NCBI GenBank assembly: GCA_021372615.1
Contig: JAJFUB010000065.1
Coordinates: 1 to 62,025, forward strand
Length of the DNA: 62,025 nt
From: a bacterium
Lineage (GTDB): Bacteria > Armatimonadota > Zipacnadia > Zipacnadales > UBA11051
Reading direction: 5' to 3'
Shown piece after piece: positions 1 to 7,772 of this stretch. Position numbers and translations under genes: made by a program. Every line of letters begins with the position of its first letter. The first letter of the stretch is position 1. The notes beneath the pieces were generated by a model. The model was given only the letters and a program-made list of their open reading frames with translations. It ran no database searches and was not told where the DNA came from.

Positions 1-119
1 ATGGCGACCGCGAGGCCCAGGGCGATGATCATGCCCTGCTGCCCGCCGGCCCAGTCTCCCACCAGCACGAACAGCCCCGTCAACAACCCCATCAGCAAAA
101 CGGTCTTCACTTGGTTCAT
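1..119 (-). CDS. htpX: HtpX-type membrane zinc metalloprotease, N-terminal fragment
   Basis: The reverse strand from an ATG at 117-119 encodes MNQVKTVLLMGLLTGLFVLV and continues GDWAGGQQGMIIALGLAVA to the window edge. This is the characteristic start of HtpX: a short cytoplasmic end, a first membrane helix, a GGxxG-type turn and the start of a second helix. HtpX proteases (M48B) degrade damaged inner-membrane proteins using an HExxH zinc site, which lies outside the window, so catalysis cannot be checked. A purine-rich GGGAGTG lies about 13 bases upstream of the ATG. Only about 39 codons are present. The family call is confident for so short a piece because the N-terminus is well conserved. 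Confidence 0.85.
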   Translation of the reverse strand, partial: MNQVKTVLLMGLLTGLFVLVGDWAGGQQGMIIALGLAVA

Positions 120-219
120 GGTTGAGGCAGCTTCACACTCCCGTGAGTCTTGAGACGTCAGTAGATTCAACGACTGGAGGAGACAGGTTGGTTTCTGCGG
201 CGACCCTCCGGTCTCTCCG

Positions 220-2847
220 CTACGGCCCTGCCGTCGCCTCCTGCCACAGCTCCCACATCCGCTTCTGCTGTGGGTTCTCCGCCTGCTCGTAGCCCTTCAG
301 CACCCGCCGCAGGCCCTCGGTCAGCCGGTCCGCCGCCTGGATGTAGCTGCGGTCCGCCGCCACCTGCGACGCCGGGGGCAGCGGTGGCAGCTTCCCCGCC
401 CGCTCCAGCCGCAGCCGCTCGCGCAGGGCCTGCAGGTGCGCCACCACCAGCTCGGCTTGCTTGGCCTCGGCCGTCTCGCCGAGCTGCGCGGCCCGCATCC
501 GCGTCAGGAAAGCCCCCGCCTGGGCATACTGGGCGCCGCGCGGCGAGCCGCTGCAGGGCGCGGAGGCCACCAGCTTGCCGTTCAGGACGATCCGCAGGCC
601 GGCCTGGGCGTCGAACGTCGCCGCCACGTGGGCCCACTGGCCCGGCGGCAGGTTGGCGCCATAGCCGGCGTGTCCGCGTTCAGTGATGAGGCGGAGGCTG
701 CTCTTGGGGCAGGTATCCAGCAGATAGCCGTCATCCACGCCGGCGGTGACGCGGTCAATCAGCCGTGCCCCGCTATCCGGCAGCACCTCCGGCTTGATCC
801 ATGCCTCCAGCGTGTACGCCGTCGTCAGCGTCAGGCGCGGGTCACACGGCACCTCCAGGAAGCCCTTGCCGGCAAAGCGCGCCACCTTGCCGCCCTCGCT
901 GTCCACGATGGCCACCTCGCCCACCGGCTTGGCCAGCAGGTCCGGGTTCGGCGGATTGGGGCACGCGTCCCCGGTCGCGCGGTCGAAGAGGAAGTCCACG
1001 ACCAGCCCGTCGGCCGCCTCGGCCCGGACATCAGCCGCCAGCGCGGCGATCTCCTGCTCCGACAGCGCGCGCTGCCACAGGCGGACCCGGCGCATGTCAC
1101 CCACGAACAGGCAGCCGCCCGTGCTGTCGGCCCCCAGGCGCAGGGGCCGGCTGTTGCCCAGCGGGTTCTGCCACCAGCGCCCGACATCCCACAGCTCGTC
1201 ATCAGCCGGCGGGACGGCGAGGGGCTGCTCGGCCGGCAGAGCGGCAAACTGCGGCTTCGCCCCGCCGAGGCAGATCGTGACCTGTGCTCGCTGCGGCAGC
1301 CGCTCGTATGGTAGCGTCACCGTGGTCCGGTCGAAGGTCTTCCAGGGCTGGCGGTTGACGTAGACGCCCGTGACAGGCCCGGCGCCGCGGGTGCTCAGAT
1401 ACAGGCGCTTGGCGCCGAAGCGCACCGGGAACTGCTGGTCGAGCGCCGTGATACCCGGGGGGATGTGCGGCGCGAGCACCAGGCGATCCGACTGGTAGAG
1501 GTACTCGAACAGCCCCCGCAGCATCGCCAGCGGCCCGCCCCACGAGTCATAGACGCAGTTGATGGGCTCCTTGGGCTGGTAGACGGCGTTGCCGAAGTCC
1601 GTCAGGTTGTTGTCGAAGCGGAACTGCCGGGCGAAGCCGAGGAGATGCTGGAGCGAGCGCCGGGCGTCCTCGAACCGGCCCAGCCGGTAGTACGCCAGGA
1701 CCATCCGCGCCTCGCACGTCGTCCAGTGGCCGCCGTTGACCCAGCGCCCGAACTCCCACAGGCCCTTCGGCTCGACATACAGGTCGTCGAGGCCGGGACA
1801 GTTGGTGATGATGACATCGTGCGGACGCAGGCCCGGGATGCTGGCGATCTTGTCGTAGATGCGCCGGGCCTGCGCGTCATCCACCGCCCTGAAGGCGATG
1901 GCGTCATGGTTGCAGATGGCCTCGAAGTAGCCGTGCTTGTCCGCGCCATAGACGCCATGCTTCGTGCCGTCGGAGTCGAGGTACTTGATGAAGTAGCCCT
2001 CGTCGGTGGTCAGGTGCCGGAGGCCCTGGCGGGCGGCATCGCGGCGCCCGGCATACAGGGCCGCCTGGTCAGCGCGGCCCGCCAGCTTCTCCAGCTCGAT
2101 CAGCCGGTCCAGGGCGGCGATGGTGGTCACCGAGAGGCCTGTGAGGTAGGCCCTATCATAGGTGCCGTCCGGCTTCTTGTAGCCGGCGTAGCTGGGGGCC
2201 AGTAGATTGCCTGCCGGCCCGGCCAGGAAGCAGCTATTGGCCGGGTCGCGGCGGCTCTCGAGGAAGTTCGCACAACGCTCCAGCAGCGGCAGGTAGTGTG
2301 CGAGAGCCTGCGGGTCGCGACTGATGAGAAGCTGCTCGGCCTGCAGCAGCAGCCCGGCGGCGGTGAACTCCATCCCCCAGTCGTGGGTATCCACGCGACC
2401 GTCGCCCTGTTTGTAGTAGATCCAGCCGGGGGCGGCCGCGTCGCACAGGCAGCCATCGGGCGCGACCCACTGCCACTTGCCCCCGCCCACGCGCTTCCCG
2501 TCGCCCATCTGGCTGAACCACAGGTCCTGCGAGTTCGCCAGGAACGTCGCGTACGGTTCAACGAAGAAGGGCAGGCCGCAGTAGCTGGGGCCATAGCTGT
2601 TCTGGATCCACCAGGCGCCCCAGGTCGGGCCCTCCACGAAGCCGCTCCAGGAGGGGTTGTAGAGCATCCCGAGGTTCTGCAGATCGGGCGACGGGTACAG
2701 CATCTGGTAGGAGGTGTCGAGCAGTTGGAGGTAGGCGGTATCGCCCTGGCCGGAGAAGAAGCGGCCGGTGAAGGCGCGAGCCGGGGCGCAGAGGCCGGCG
2801 TCCAGCCAGACGACCAGCAAGAGGCAGACCAGGAGGGCGCAGCGCAC
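220..2847 (-). CDS. Secreted (alpha/alpha)-barrel glycosidase-like protein with LamG domain
   Basis: This 875-aa protein opens with a signal peptide (MRCALLVCLLLVVWLDAGLC). Residues about 30-500 are rich in Trp, Tyr and Asp and have helical-hairpin spacing (HDWGMEFTAAGLLLQ, GGHWTTCEARMVLAYYRLGR, NCVYDSWGGPLAMLRGLFEY), as in six-hairpin glycosidases such as the alpha-L-rhamnosidase group. Residues about 570-780 form a concanavalin-type LamG_3-like sandwich (AYTLEAWIKPE, GQWAHVAATFD, VLNGKLVAS), usually a sugar-binding or docking module. The C-terminus is helical. The start is GTG, chosen because GAGGAG lies 9 bases upstream and the signal peptide follows at once. The likely role is exo-hydrolysis of a plant or algal glycan outside the cytoplasm. 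The substrate is unknown and I cannot assign a CAZy family. Confidence 0.7.
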   Translation of the reverse strand: MRCALLVCLLLVVWLDAGLCAPARAFTGRFFSGQGDTAYLQLLDTSYQMLYPSPDLQNLGMLYNPSWSGFVEGPTWGAWWIQNSYGPSYCGLPFFVEPYATFLANSQDLWFSQMGDGKRVGGGKWQWVAPDGCLCDAAAPGWIYYKQGDGRVDTHDWGMEFTAAGLLLQAEQLLISRDPQALAHYLPLLERCANFLESRRDPANSCFLAGPAGNLLAPSYAGYKKPDGTYDRAYLTGLSVTTIAALDRLIELEKLAGRADQAALYAGRRDAARQGLRHLTTDEGYFIKYLDSDGTKHGVYGADKHGYFEAICNHDAIAFRAVDDAQARRIYDKIASIPGLRPHDVIITNCPGLDDLYVEPKGLWEFGRWVNGGHWTTCEARMVLAYYRLGRFEDARRSLQHLLGFARQFRFDNNLTDFGNAVYQPKEPINCVYDSWGGPLAMLRGLFEYLYQSDRLVLAPHIPPGITALDQQFPVRFGAKRLYLSTRGAGPVTGVYVNRQPWKTFDRTTVTLPYERLPQRAQVTICLGGAKPQFAALPAEQPLAVPPADDELWDVGRWWQNPLGNSRPLRLGADSTGGCLFVGDMRRVRLWQRALSEQEIAALAADVRAEAADGLVVDFLFDRATGDACPNPPNPDLLAKPVGEVAIVDSEGGKVARFAGKGFLEVPCDPRLTLTTAYTLEAWIKPEVLPDSGARLIDRVTAGVDDGYLLDTCPKSSLRLITERGHAGYGANLPPGQWAHVAATFDAQAGLRIVLNGKLVASAPCSGSPRGAQYAQAGAFLTRMRAAQLGETAEAKQAELVVAHLQALRERLRLERAGKLPPLPPASQVAADRSYIQAADRLTEGLRRVLKGYEQAENPQQKRMWELWQEATAGP

Positions 2848-2897
2848 GAGGCATCACTCCTCTGGAGGCATGACGGGCTGGAACCGAAACCGCGACA

Positions 2898-2918
2898 GGG
2901 CGTCCGTCCGGGACGCCC
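2898..2918. terminator. GC hairpin between two reverse-strand genes
   Basis: Arms GGGCGTCC and GGACGCCC enclose a 5-base loop. It lies downstream of the prepilin gene (reverse strand) and upstream of the glycosidase-like gene. There is no T-run, so it could be a transcript-end hairpin or one of the palindromic repeats scattered through the window. Confidence 0.4.
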
Positions 2919-2987
2919 CGCCGCTCTGCCACGATATCATGCTGCCCGGTCGCTCCGCAAGCGACGCGACAGCGGCGCGCGCTCCGG

Positions 2988-3716
2988 CTAACGCCAGGGC
3001 TGACTGGCGTGGATTTGCCCCCACCACGCCATGATGGGCAAGGCCTTGACGTGTCCGTCGAGGAAGCCGCAGTTGACCATGTTGTCGCCGCCCAGCCCGT
3101 GGGGCGATCCGTAGCTGCCCGCCTGCCCCGTGCTGCGGTACAGGTTGGCGGCGCCGCCCGGTTCATACCAGCGCAGGGCGTCCTGCCAGATGATGATCTC
3201 CACAGGCGCCACGCGGAGTGCCGACTCGGCCACGCCCTCGAGGGCGGGGGCAACTCCGCCATTGCTGCTGGTGATGCACAGCCCCGTCAGATAGGAGGTC
3301 GCATCGGTCGTGCTGGGGTCAAACGAACTGGACATGGAGGGACAGACCCACACCTGCCAGTTCTTGATGTACGGGTTGAGCCGCCAGTGGACATAGCCAG
3401 TAGCAACGGGGCCAGGCATCGTGATCGGGAGCGTGCCGGTCTTGTTCTGCGACCACGACTTCCAGCAGCAGCCGCCACCCAGTCCGTTGGTCACCCGGGG
3501 TCCTGTCGGAGTGTTTGTGACGAGAGGTAGCGTGTTGTCGGAGTCGGCCATGTACTGCAGCGTCGCCAGGCCGATCTGTTTCAGGTTGCTCTGGCAGCTC
3601 GCCTGGCGTGCCTTCTCGCGAGCCCGGGCGAAGACCGGGAAGAGAATGGCGGCCAGGATCGCGATGATGGCGATGACGACCAGTAGCTCGATGAGTGTGA
3701 AGCCGCGCCTACGCAT
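2988..3716 (-). CDS. Type IV prepilin-like protein (DUF1559 type)
   Basis: The 242-aa product begins [20 protein letters not shown], the classic prepilin leader cleaved before Phe by a PilD-type peptidase, followed by a hydrophobic stem helix and [17 protein letters not shown]. That last stretch is typical of the very numerous DUF1559 pseudopilins of Armatimonadota and Planctomycetes. The C-terminus has [18 protein letters not shown], a variant of the H-X9-DG processing-associated motif in which the spacing from the His is about 13 residues instead of 9. I chose the ATG at 3716, not an upstream in-frame start near 3965, because it gives the correct leader and has GGAGG about 9 bases upstream. 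It is probably surface-exposed, and its exact function is unknown. It is transcribed divergently from the UroD-like gene at 3815. Confidence 0.9.
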   Translation of the reverse strand: MRRRGFTLIELLVVIAIIAILAAILFPVFARAREKARQASCQSNLKQIGLATLQYMADSDNTLPLVTNTPTGPRVTNGLGGGCCWKSWSQNKTGTLPITMPGPVATGYVHWRLNPYIKNWQVWVCPSMSSSFDPSTTDATSYLTGLCITSSNGGVAPALEGVAESALRVAPVEIIIWQDALRWYEPGGAANLYRSTGQAGSYGSPHGLGGDNMVNCGFLDGHVKALPIMAWWGQIHASQPWR

Positions 3717-3814
3717 GTGCTTGCCTCCAAGCTCTGCCAACAAGGGTTTTCCCCACAACTTCAGGAATTCGTCCGAGTAGGCTCCCATTCCTGCCGACAG
3801 AAGGAAGAAGACCG

Positions 3815-4912
3815 ATGACCTCGCGTGAACGCCTCCTGGCCGCCCTGCGTCTGCAGCCCGTGGACCGTGTGCCGCTGCAGGTGCGCGGGGTGCGCTCCTG
3901 GGATGACCAGTGGGTCGCCACCCGCGACGCCAGCTATGGGCCGCTGATCGAGGCCGTGGCCGCACACGGGGACTATGTGGACGGCTGGGGCGCTCCGGCC
4001 GGGACCTTCTACTCGGCGACCCCGGTGCCGACCGAGGGCTGGACGGAAGATCGCGACGACTGGATCGCCCACTTCACGGTCTACCACACGCCCGGCGGCG
4101 ATCTGCGCACCATGTCGCTGTCGAGCAAGCGCGGCCTCCCCGGCATGCAGATGGAGTTCATGGTCAAGGACCTCGCCGACCTGGACAGGGTCCTCTCGGT
4201 GCCCTACGAGCCCTCGCGGCCCGACTGCTCCGGGTTCTTCGCGCAGGCCGAGCGCATGGGGGAGCGCGGCCTCGTCATGTGCGGCATCCACAATGCCATC
4301 TCCATGCTGCACAATCTGATGGGCTCGGAGCTGCTGGCGCTGTGGAGCATCACCGAGCGCGCGCGACTGGTGGAGCTGCTGTGGCTCTTCCACCGGCGCT
4401 GCCTGGACCTGGTCGAGTACCTGGTCAGCCAGGGCGTCGGGCCGTGCTTCGCCATGAACGGGGAGGAGTACGTCACTCCCCCGCTGCATTCACCGCGCGA
4501 CTTCCGCGCGTTCGTGGTCGAGCCGGAGCAGGACCTGGCGGCGGCCATCCACCGGGCGGGGCGCCTGCTGCACATCCACTGCCACGGCCCGCTGGGCGAC
4601 GTACTGGAGGACTTCGCGACCCTGGGCGCCGACTGCCTGCACCCGCTGGAGGCCCCCCCGCTGGGCGATGTGACGCTGGCGGACGCCAAGCGCCGCATCG
4701 GGGCCCGCATCTGCCTGGAGGGCAACATCCAGATCGGGGACCTGTACGCGGGGAAGACGGCGGACATCGCGGCGCAGGTGCGGCACAACCTGCAGGTGAC
4801 GGGCGGGCAGGGCTACATCATCTGCCCCACCGCCTCCCCGCACACGACGGTGCTGAACGAGCTGACCGTGCGGAACTACCTGGCGATGATCGAGGCTGCG
4901 GCGCAGGCGTGA
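3815..4912 (+). CDS. Uroporphyrinogen decarboxylase-like (MtaA/CmuA-type) protein A
   Basis: This 365-aa protein starts [20 protein letters not shown], the usual opening of the UroD-like TIM-barrel family. Around residues 253-258 it has HIHCHG, then [13 protein letters not shown] and a late GNIQIGDL strand, matching the metal-site region of the methylcobamide:CoM methyltransferase branch, not the haem enzyme. No other haem gene is nearby. Such proteins often move methyl groups between corrinoid proteins and thiols, but many family members in glycan-degrading bacteria are uncharacterised. It is more divergent than the paralogues at 8868 and 13541. The ATG follows GAAGGAAGAAG. It is divergent from the prepilin gene with only 98 bases between the two starts. 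Confidence 0.8.
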   Translation: MTSRERLLAALRLQPVDRVPLQVRGVRSWDDQWVATRDASYGPLIEAVAAHGDYVDGWGAPAGTFYSATPVPTEGWTEDRDDWIAHFTVYHTPGGDLRTMSLSSKRGLPGMQMEFMVKDLADLDRVLSVPYEPSRPDCSGFFAQAERMGERGLVMCGIHNAISMLHNLMGSELLALWSITERARLVELLWLFHRRCLDLVEYLVSQGVGPCFAMNGEEYVTPPLHSPRDFRAFVVEPEQDLAAAIHRAGRLLHIHCHGPLGDVLEDFATLGADCLHPLEAPPLGDVTLADAKRRIGARICLEGNIQIGDLYAGKTADIAAQVRHNLQVTGGQGYIICPTASPHTTVLNELTVRNYLAMIEAAAQA

Positions 4913-4997
4913 CGGCTGTTCGCTCTGTGTCGTACAGACTGGACGCCGAGCAGCGCGCTCGCCAACAGCGGCCCCCCCCGGAACAACGCGGGTGCAC

Positions 4998-6557
4998 CTA
5001 GCGCTCCGCCGCATACTCCGATAGGCGCTCGATAAAGCGACTGACGGGAGCATCCGGGGTGCTTGCCAGAGCGAGTGCCATCTGGGTAGTCAGGTCGAAC
5101 GATGCCGCATCGCGCACGACCACATCCGCAATGCATGCACCATCGCAGGTGTCTGTCGCGTCGATGAGAATGTCAAACAGAGGCACGTCATCATCGTCCC
5201 GTGCAGTGATCACCCACGTGAATCGAGGGAGGAAGGCAGGAAGGAGGCGTGCCTTCTCTGCGGCAGGCAGGGAGGCGTCCTGCCGCCATTCCCGCTTCAG
5301 CTCGGAGAGCATTCTCAGCTCGATGCCCCAGTTGGAGGCACGCGGTCTCGGCAGCTCGATGGCCTGCGCCAGCGCGGTAAGGAGACAGTGCAGGCGATCA
5401 ACATCCCTGATGAGGTGTCTCGCGCTCAGCCTGATCTTGTGGTACACGGGAACCACGGCATATAGCGGAACCGCGACAACATTAGCGACCCCAGATCTCT
5501 CGCCATTGCCATCTAGCCAACTGGTCGTGAGCACAGTGTGCTCCGTCGGTTGTGTGTCACCCGATGCTTGCACTTCGGCGCTTGTCACGGCCATCCTGGC
5601 GAAGGGCCCAATCTGGTCATCATGCGCGTAGACCTTGCTCACCCGGCTGCCGCGCCAACAGCCCTCTAGGCTTGCACCAGTGCTGAAACCAGACAGAGTC
5701 ACCGCATGCAGAGCGGGGCCCTGCGGCAGGTTCAGCAGTTCAACAAGCAGTACCACCGGAAGGCCCCCGGACAGATAGGCCTGCACGACGGTCTTGAAGT
5801 CGGCCTCTGGTTGGGCCGGGAAGCTGAACAGCTCCGCATCCAGCCCGACAGCACGGCATGCCTGGCAGATCTCCTCAGTGTTGAGGCCTTCCGATGGGAA
5901 CACACGTCCGAGCCTCCCACTGGAGACAGCGGCCTGAGTAATCGCGGCCGGGGAGAGGATGGGGTGTTGGAAGAGCCGTCCAGTTGCCTGGAAGGCACTC
6001 CACAGCGCACTCGTGGCACAGGCCGCTACGCCATGGTCCTGTTCCTGGAAGGCCAACGATTCCACCGACAGCTCAATGCCAGCCACATGGGCCTTGTAGC
6101 CAACAAGTGCGGGGTAGTAGCGACGAGACCCGTCACCGTCAGGCGGGTAGGTCTTCAGACACGTACGACCAAAGAACATCTGCGGCAGTGGCTTGATGAC
6201 AACGAAGCCCAGGTAGGCATTGAGAAGGAGGTCAGTGAGGCCCTGCCCCGATGCTCCGGCCACGATGCAATCTATCTGCTCCTGCGAGAAGGCCTCACCG
6301 AAGAAGTGGATGCGACTGCAGAACCTCTCGTAAGGGCGGAAACACCTGACGTAGTACGCGGCATGCTCCTCCAGGTAGTCCCGGTCGACATAGCGCGTCT
6401 CGACGATGAAGCACTTCGCTGCCATGGCCGTTAGGTAGCCACGCAGGTAGTCGTCCTGCATCTTCCTCTGCACGACAGACAGACCCGTCTGTGCGTGCTC
6501 TGCGATCTGCTGCTGCAGTAACTGGTGTTCATAGGGGAATACGACGAACTGGCTCAT
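4998..6557 (-). CDS. Unknown ~519-aa protein with papain/C39-like cysteine peptidase core
   Basis: I do not recognise this protein as a named family. Residues about 171-190 read FQEQDHGVAACATSALWSAF, which resembles the Gln (oxyanion)...Cys start of papain-fold and C39-like peptidases, with candidate nucleophile Cys180. GPALHAVTLSGF supplies a candidate His284 and VYAHDDQIGPF a candidate Asp near 313-314, in the correct order and spacing for a Cys-His-Asp triad. The N-terminal 160 residues (helical, FRPYERFCSRIHFF) and the C-terminal 150 match nothing I know. There is no signal peptide or membrane helix, so it is probably cytosolic. The start is ATG 6557 (or GTG 6560), with GGGGG about 10 bases upstream. 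A perfect 14-bp inverted repeat lies just upstream and a 49-aa gene precedes it. Base composition looks less GC-rich than its neighbours, consistent with transfer. Confidence 0.7.
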   Translation of the reverse strand: MSQFVVFPYEHQLLQQQIAEHAQTGLSVVQRKMQDDYLRGYLTAMAAKCFIVETRYVDRDYLEEHAAYYVRCFRPYERFCSRIHFFGEAFSQEQIDCIVAGASGQGLTDLLLNAYLGFVVIKPLPQMFFGRTCLKTYPPDGDGSRRYYPALVGYKAHVAGIELSVESLAFQEQDHGVAACATSALWSAFQATGRLFQHPILSPAAITQAAVSSGRLGRVFPSEGLNTEEICQACRAVGLDAELFSFPAQPEADFKTVVQAYLSGGLPVVLLVELLNLPQGPALHAVTLSGFSTGASLEGCWRGSRVSKVYAHDDQIGPFARMAVTSAEVQASGDTQPTEHTVLTTSWLDGNGERSGVANVVAVPLYAVVPVYHKIRLSARHLIRDVDRLHCLLTALAQAIELPRPRASNWGIELRMLSELKREWRQDASLPAAEKARLLPAFLPRFTWVITARDDDDVPLFDILIDATDTCDGACIADVVVRDAASFDLTTQMALALASTPDAPVSRFIERLSEYAAER

Positions 6558-6577
6558 CACGCGCTACCCCCAGATGG

Positions 6578-6611
6578 CACAATGGCCGATCTGCAGCGAT
6601 CGGCCATTGTG
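6578..6611. promoter_or_regulatory. Perfect 14-bp inverted repeat before the peptidase-like gene
   Basis: CACAATGGCCGATC at 6578-6591 and its exact complement at 6598-6611 enclose a 6-base loop. On the reverse strand the repeat ends about 20 bases before the start codon and about 7 bases before the GGGGG ribosome-binding site. It could be an operator or an mRNA hairpin that limits translation of the downstream gene. There is no T-run, so a simple terminator is less likely. Confidence 0.6.
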
Positions 6612-6640
6612 AGCTTCGTGCATCGCAACGGCGGGTGTAC

Positions 6641-6790
6641 CTAGATGCTCACACGGCGTGTCATATCCTCTGGCCTCATGCGCAGACGCCGCTCTATCTG
6701 CTGAGCTCGCCGCGCGGCCTCCTTGGCGGCGATGCGGATCTTCTCCGCCACCTCTGGGTTCCTGACCTTCTCCATCGACTTCGCGTCCAT
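6641..6790 (-). CDS. Small basic helical protein, 49 aa
   Basis: An ATG at 6788-6790, preceded by a strong GGGAGGGGAG ribosome-binding site, opens a 49-codon frame: MDAKSMEKVRNPEVAEKIRI, then a helix-forming Ala/Arg/Gln stretch, ending MTRRVSI. It is strongly basic and predicted helical, with no cysteine and no signal peptide. It lies 83 bases upstream of the peptidase-like gene on the same strand, and the pair is bracketed by the two perfect palindromes at 6578-6611 and 6893-6939. It could be a regulator, an antitoxin-like partner or a peptidase substrate; nothing in the sequence decides between these. The good ribosome-binding site and context support a real gene. Confidence 0.55.
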   Translation of the reverse strand: MDAKSMEKVRNPEVAEKIRIAAKEAARRAQQIERRLRMRPEDMTRRVSI

Positions 6791-6892
6791 GCTACTCCCC
6801 TCCCGCTTCTGTCACCAGCGGCCGCAGGCGTCGTTGCCTGGGCGTTGAGACATTGCCTGACACCGAGCAGGACTCACACAGAGAACGCGCGA

Positions 6893-6946
6893 GCGTGCGG
6901 CTGACGTGCTACGCGCAGCGTAGCACGTCAGCCGCACGCGAGTCAA
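6893..6946 (-). promoter_or_regulatory. 22-bp perfect palindrome overlapping a possible reverse-strand promoter
   Basis: Two exact 22-base arms (6893-6914 and 6918-6939) enclose a 3-base loop, making this the longest perfect palindrome in the window. On the reverse strand TTGACT (6941-6946) stands 18 bases from TACGCT (6917-6922), a weak sigma70-type pair, so the palindrome would cover the -10 region of a promoter for the 49-aa gene and the peptidase-like gene. An operator for a dimeric repressor is the simplest reading. A cruciform or transcript hairpin is also possible. The rest of the 6791-7033 gap holds nothing else I can name. Confidence 0.5.
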
Positions 6947-7033
6947 GCAGGATGGTCACCGACAATAGGGAGTCACACCCCCCACTCGCAACAGTGACTA
7001 GCAGGCGGACCGCGGAGTCCTCACCAAAAACGG

Positions 7034-7062
7034 TTGACAGGCCCCCGGTGGCGCTGTATCAT
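7034..7062 (+). promoter_or_regulatory. Sigma70-type promoter of the tRNA cluster
   Basis: TTGACA (7034-7039) is separated by exactly 17 bases from TATCAT (7057-7062), about 105 bases before the first tRNA. The -35 is a perfect match and the -10 has one mismatch. It points into the tRNA Lys-Glu-Val-Phe cluster. Confidence 0.8.
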
Positions 7063-7166
7063 ATCCATCCAAGCGCGGCCTGTGCCTTCAGGCGGCGCGC
7101 TTTGGTTGCAGCGGCGCGGCCCGCGCCCCCCTCGCGGCGAGGCGACTGGCCTCGCCCGGCAGGGAC

Positions 7167-7242
7167 GGGCCGTTAGCTCAGTTGGTAGAGCATCGGACTT
7201 TTAATCCGAGGGTCGTAGGTTCGAACCCTACACGGCCTACCA
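7167..7242 (+). tRNA. tRNA-Lys (UUU)
   Basis: This is a 76-base cloverleaf with D-arm TAGCTCAGTTGGTAGAGCA, anticodon loop CTTTTAA (anticodon UUU), T-arm GTTCGAAC and encoded CCA. The acceptor stem is GGGCCGT with ACGGCCT, so position 1-72 is a G-U wobble instead of the usual G-C. It is the first of four tRNAs read from the promoter at 7034. Confidence 0.95.
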
Positions 7243-7259
7243 GACGTCAGCGGCGCCAT

Positions 7260-7334
7260 GGCCCCATGGTCTAGCGGTTAGGATACGGCCCTTTCAAGGC
7301 TGAGGTAGGGGTTCGACTCCCCTTGGGGCTACCA
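7260..7334 (+). tRNA. tRNA-Glu (UUC)
   Basis: This is a 75-base cloverleaf starting GGCCCCATGGTCTAGCGGTT, the typical tRNA-Glu opening, with anticodon loop CTTTCAA (UUC), T-arm GGTTCGACTCC and encoded CCA. Its acceptor stem also ends with a G1-U72 wobble. It lies 17 bases after tRNA-Lys. Confidence 0.95.
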
Positions 7335-7348
7335 CCAATCTCGTCGGC

Positions 7349-7424
7349 GGGCGGGTAGCTCAGCTGGTAGAGCGCATGCTTTACACGCATGATGTCACAG
7401 GTTCGAGTCCTGTTCCGCCCACCA
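7349..7424 (+). tRNA. tRNA-Val (UAC)
   Basis: This is a 76-base cloverleaf with acceptor GGGCGGG, D-arm TAGCTCAGCTGGTAGAGCG, anticodon loop containing UAC (TTTACAC), T-arm GGTTCGAGTCC and encoded CCA. Position 1-72 is a normal G-C pair, unlike the two preceding tRNAs. Confidence 0.95.
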
Positions 7425-7451
7425 CATAGCACGTCGCACCCACACAAGGCT

Positions 7452-7527
<76 letters not shown>

Positions 7528-7539
7528 AGCTCGCAGACT

Positions 7540-7574
7540 CGGCTCTCATGTGCCCGCGAAGGCGCTGAGAGCCG
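7540..7574 (+). terminator. Probable terminator of the tRNA cluster
   Basis: CGGCTCTCA (7540-7548) pairs exactly with TGAGAGCCG (7566-7574), followed by TTCTCGCTTCT. It sits 12 bases after tRNA-Phe. The tail is pyrimidine-rich but not a clean T-run. The rest of the gap to 7772 shows no gene. Confidence 0.5.
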
Positions 7575-7772
7575 TTCTCGCTTCTGGTCCTGCGCGACCA
7601 CTGCACCCCCATCCCCCGCGCCGTAGCCCCTGGCCATCTCTCGTGCGTCATGCTCGCCGGCAGCAGTCGCCCCTCGCGTTGCCGCGAAGGCGTCACGCGG
7701 CGCTGGAGCGTCACGCTGAGCACGGGAGGCGTGTGCGAACGGGAGATGTTGCGGAGGTCAGGGAGACGGTGC

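Noticed and set aside
6791-7166. Integrase attachment site beside tRNA-Lys
   Set aside because: No integrase gene, and no copy of the tRNA 3' end found on the far side of the low-GC locus; the locus is on the 5' side of the tRNA.
7528-7772. Small gene between the tRNA cluster and the PEP-CTERM gene
   Set aside because: Only Arg/Pro/Ser-rich high-GC frames without ribosome-binding sites; a terminator hairpin is the only structure seen.
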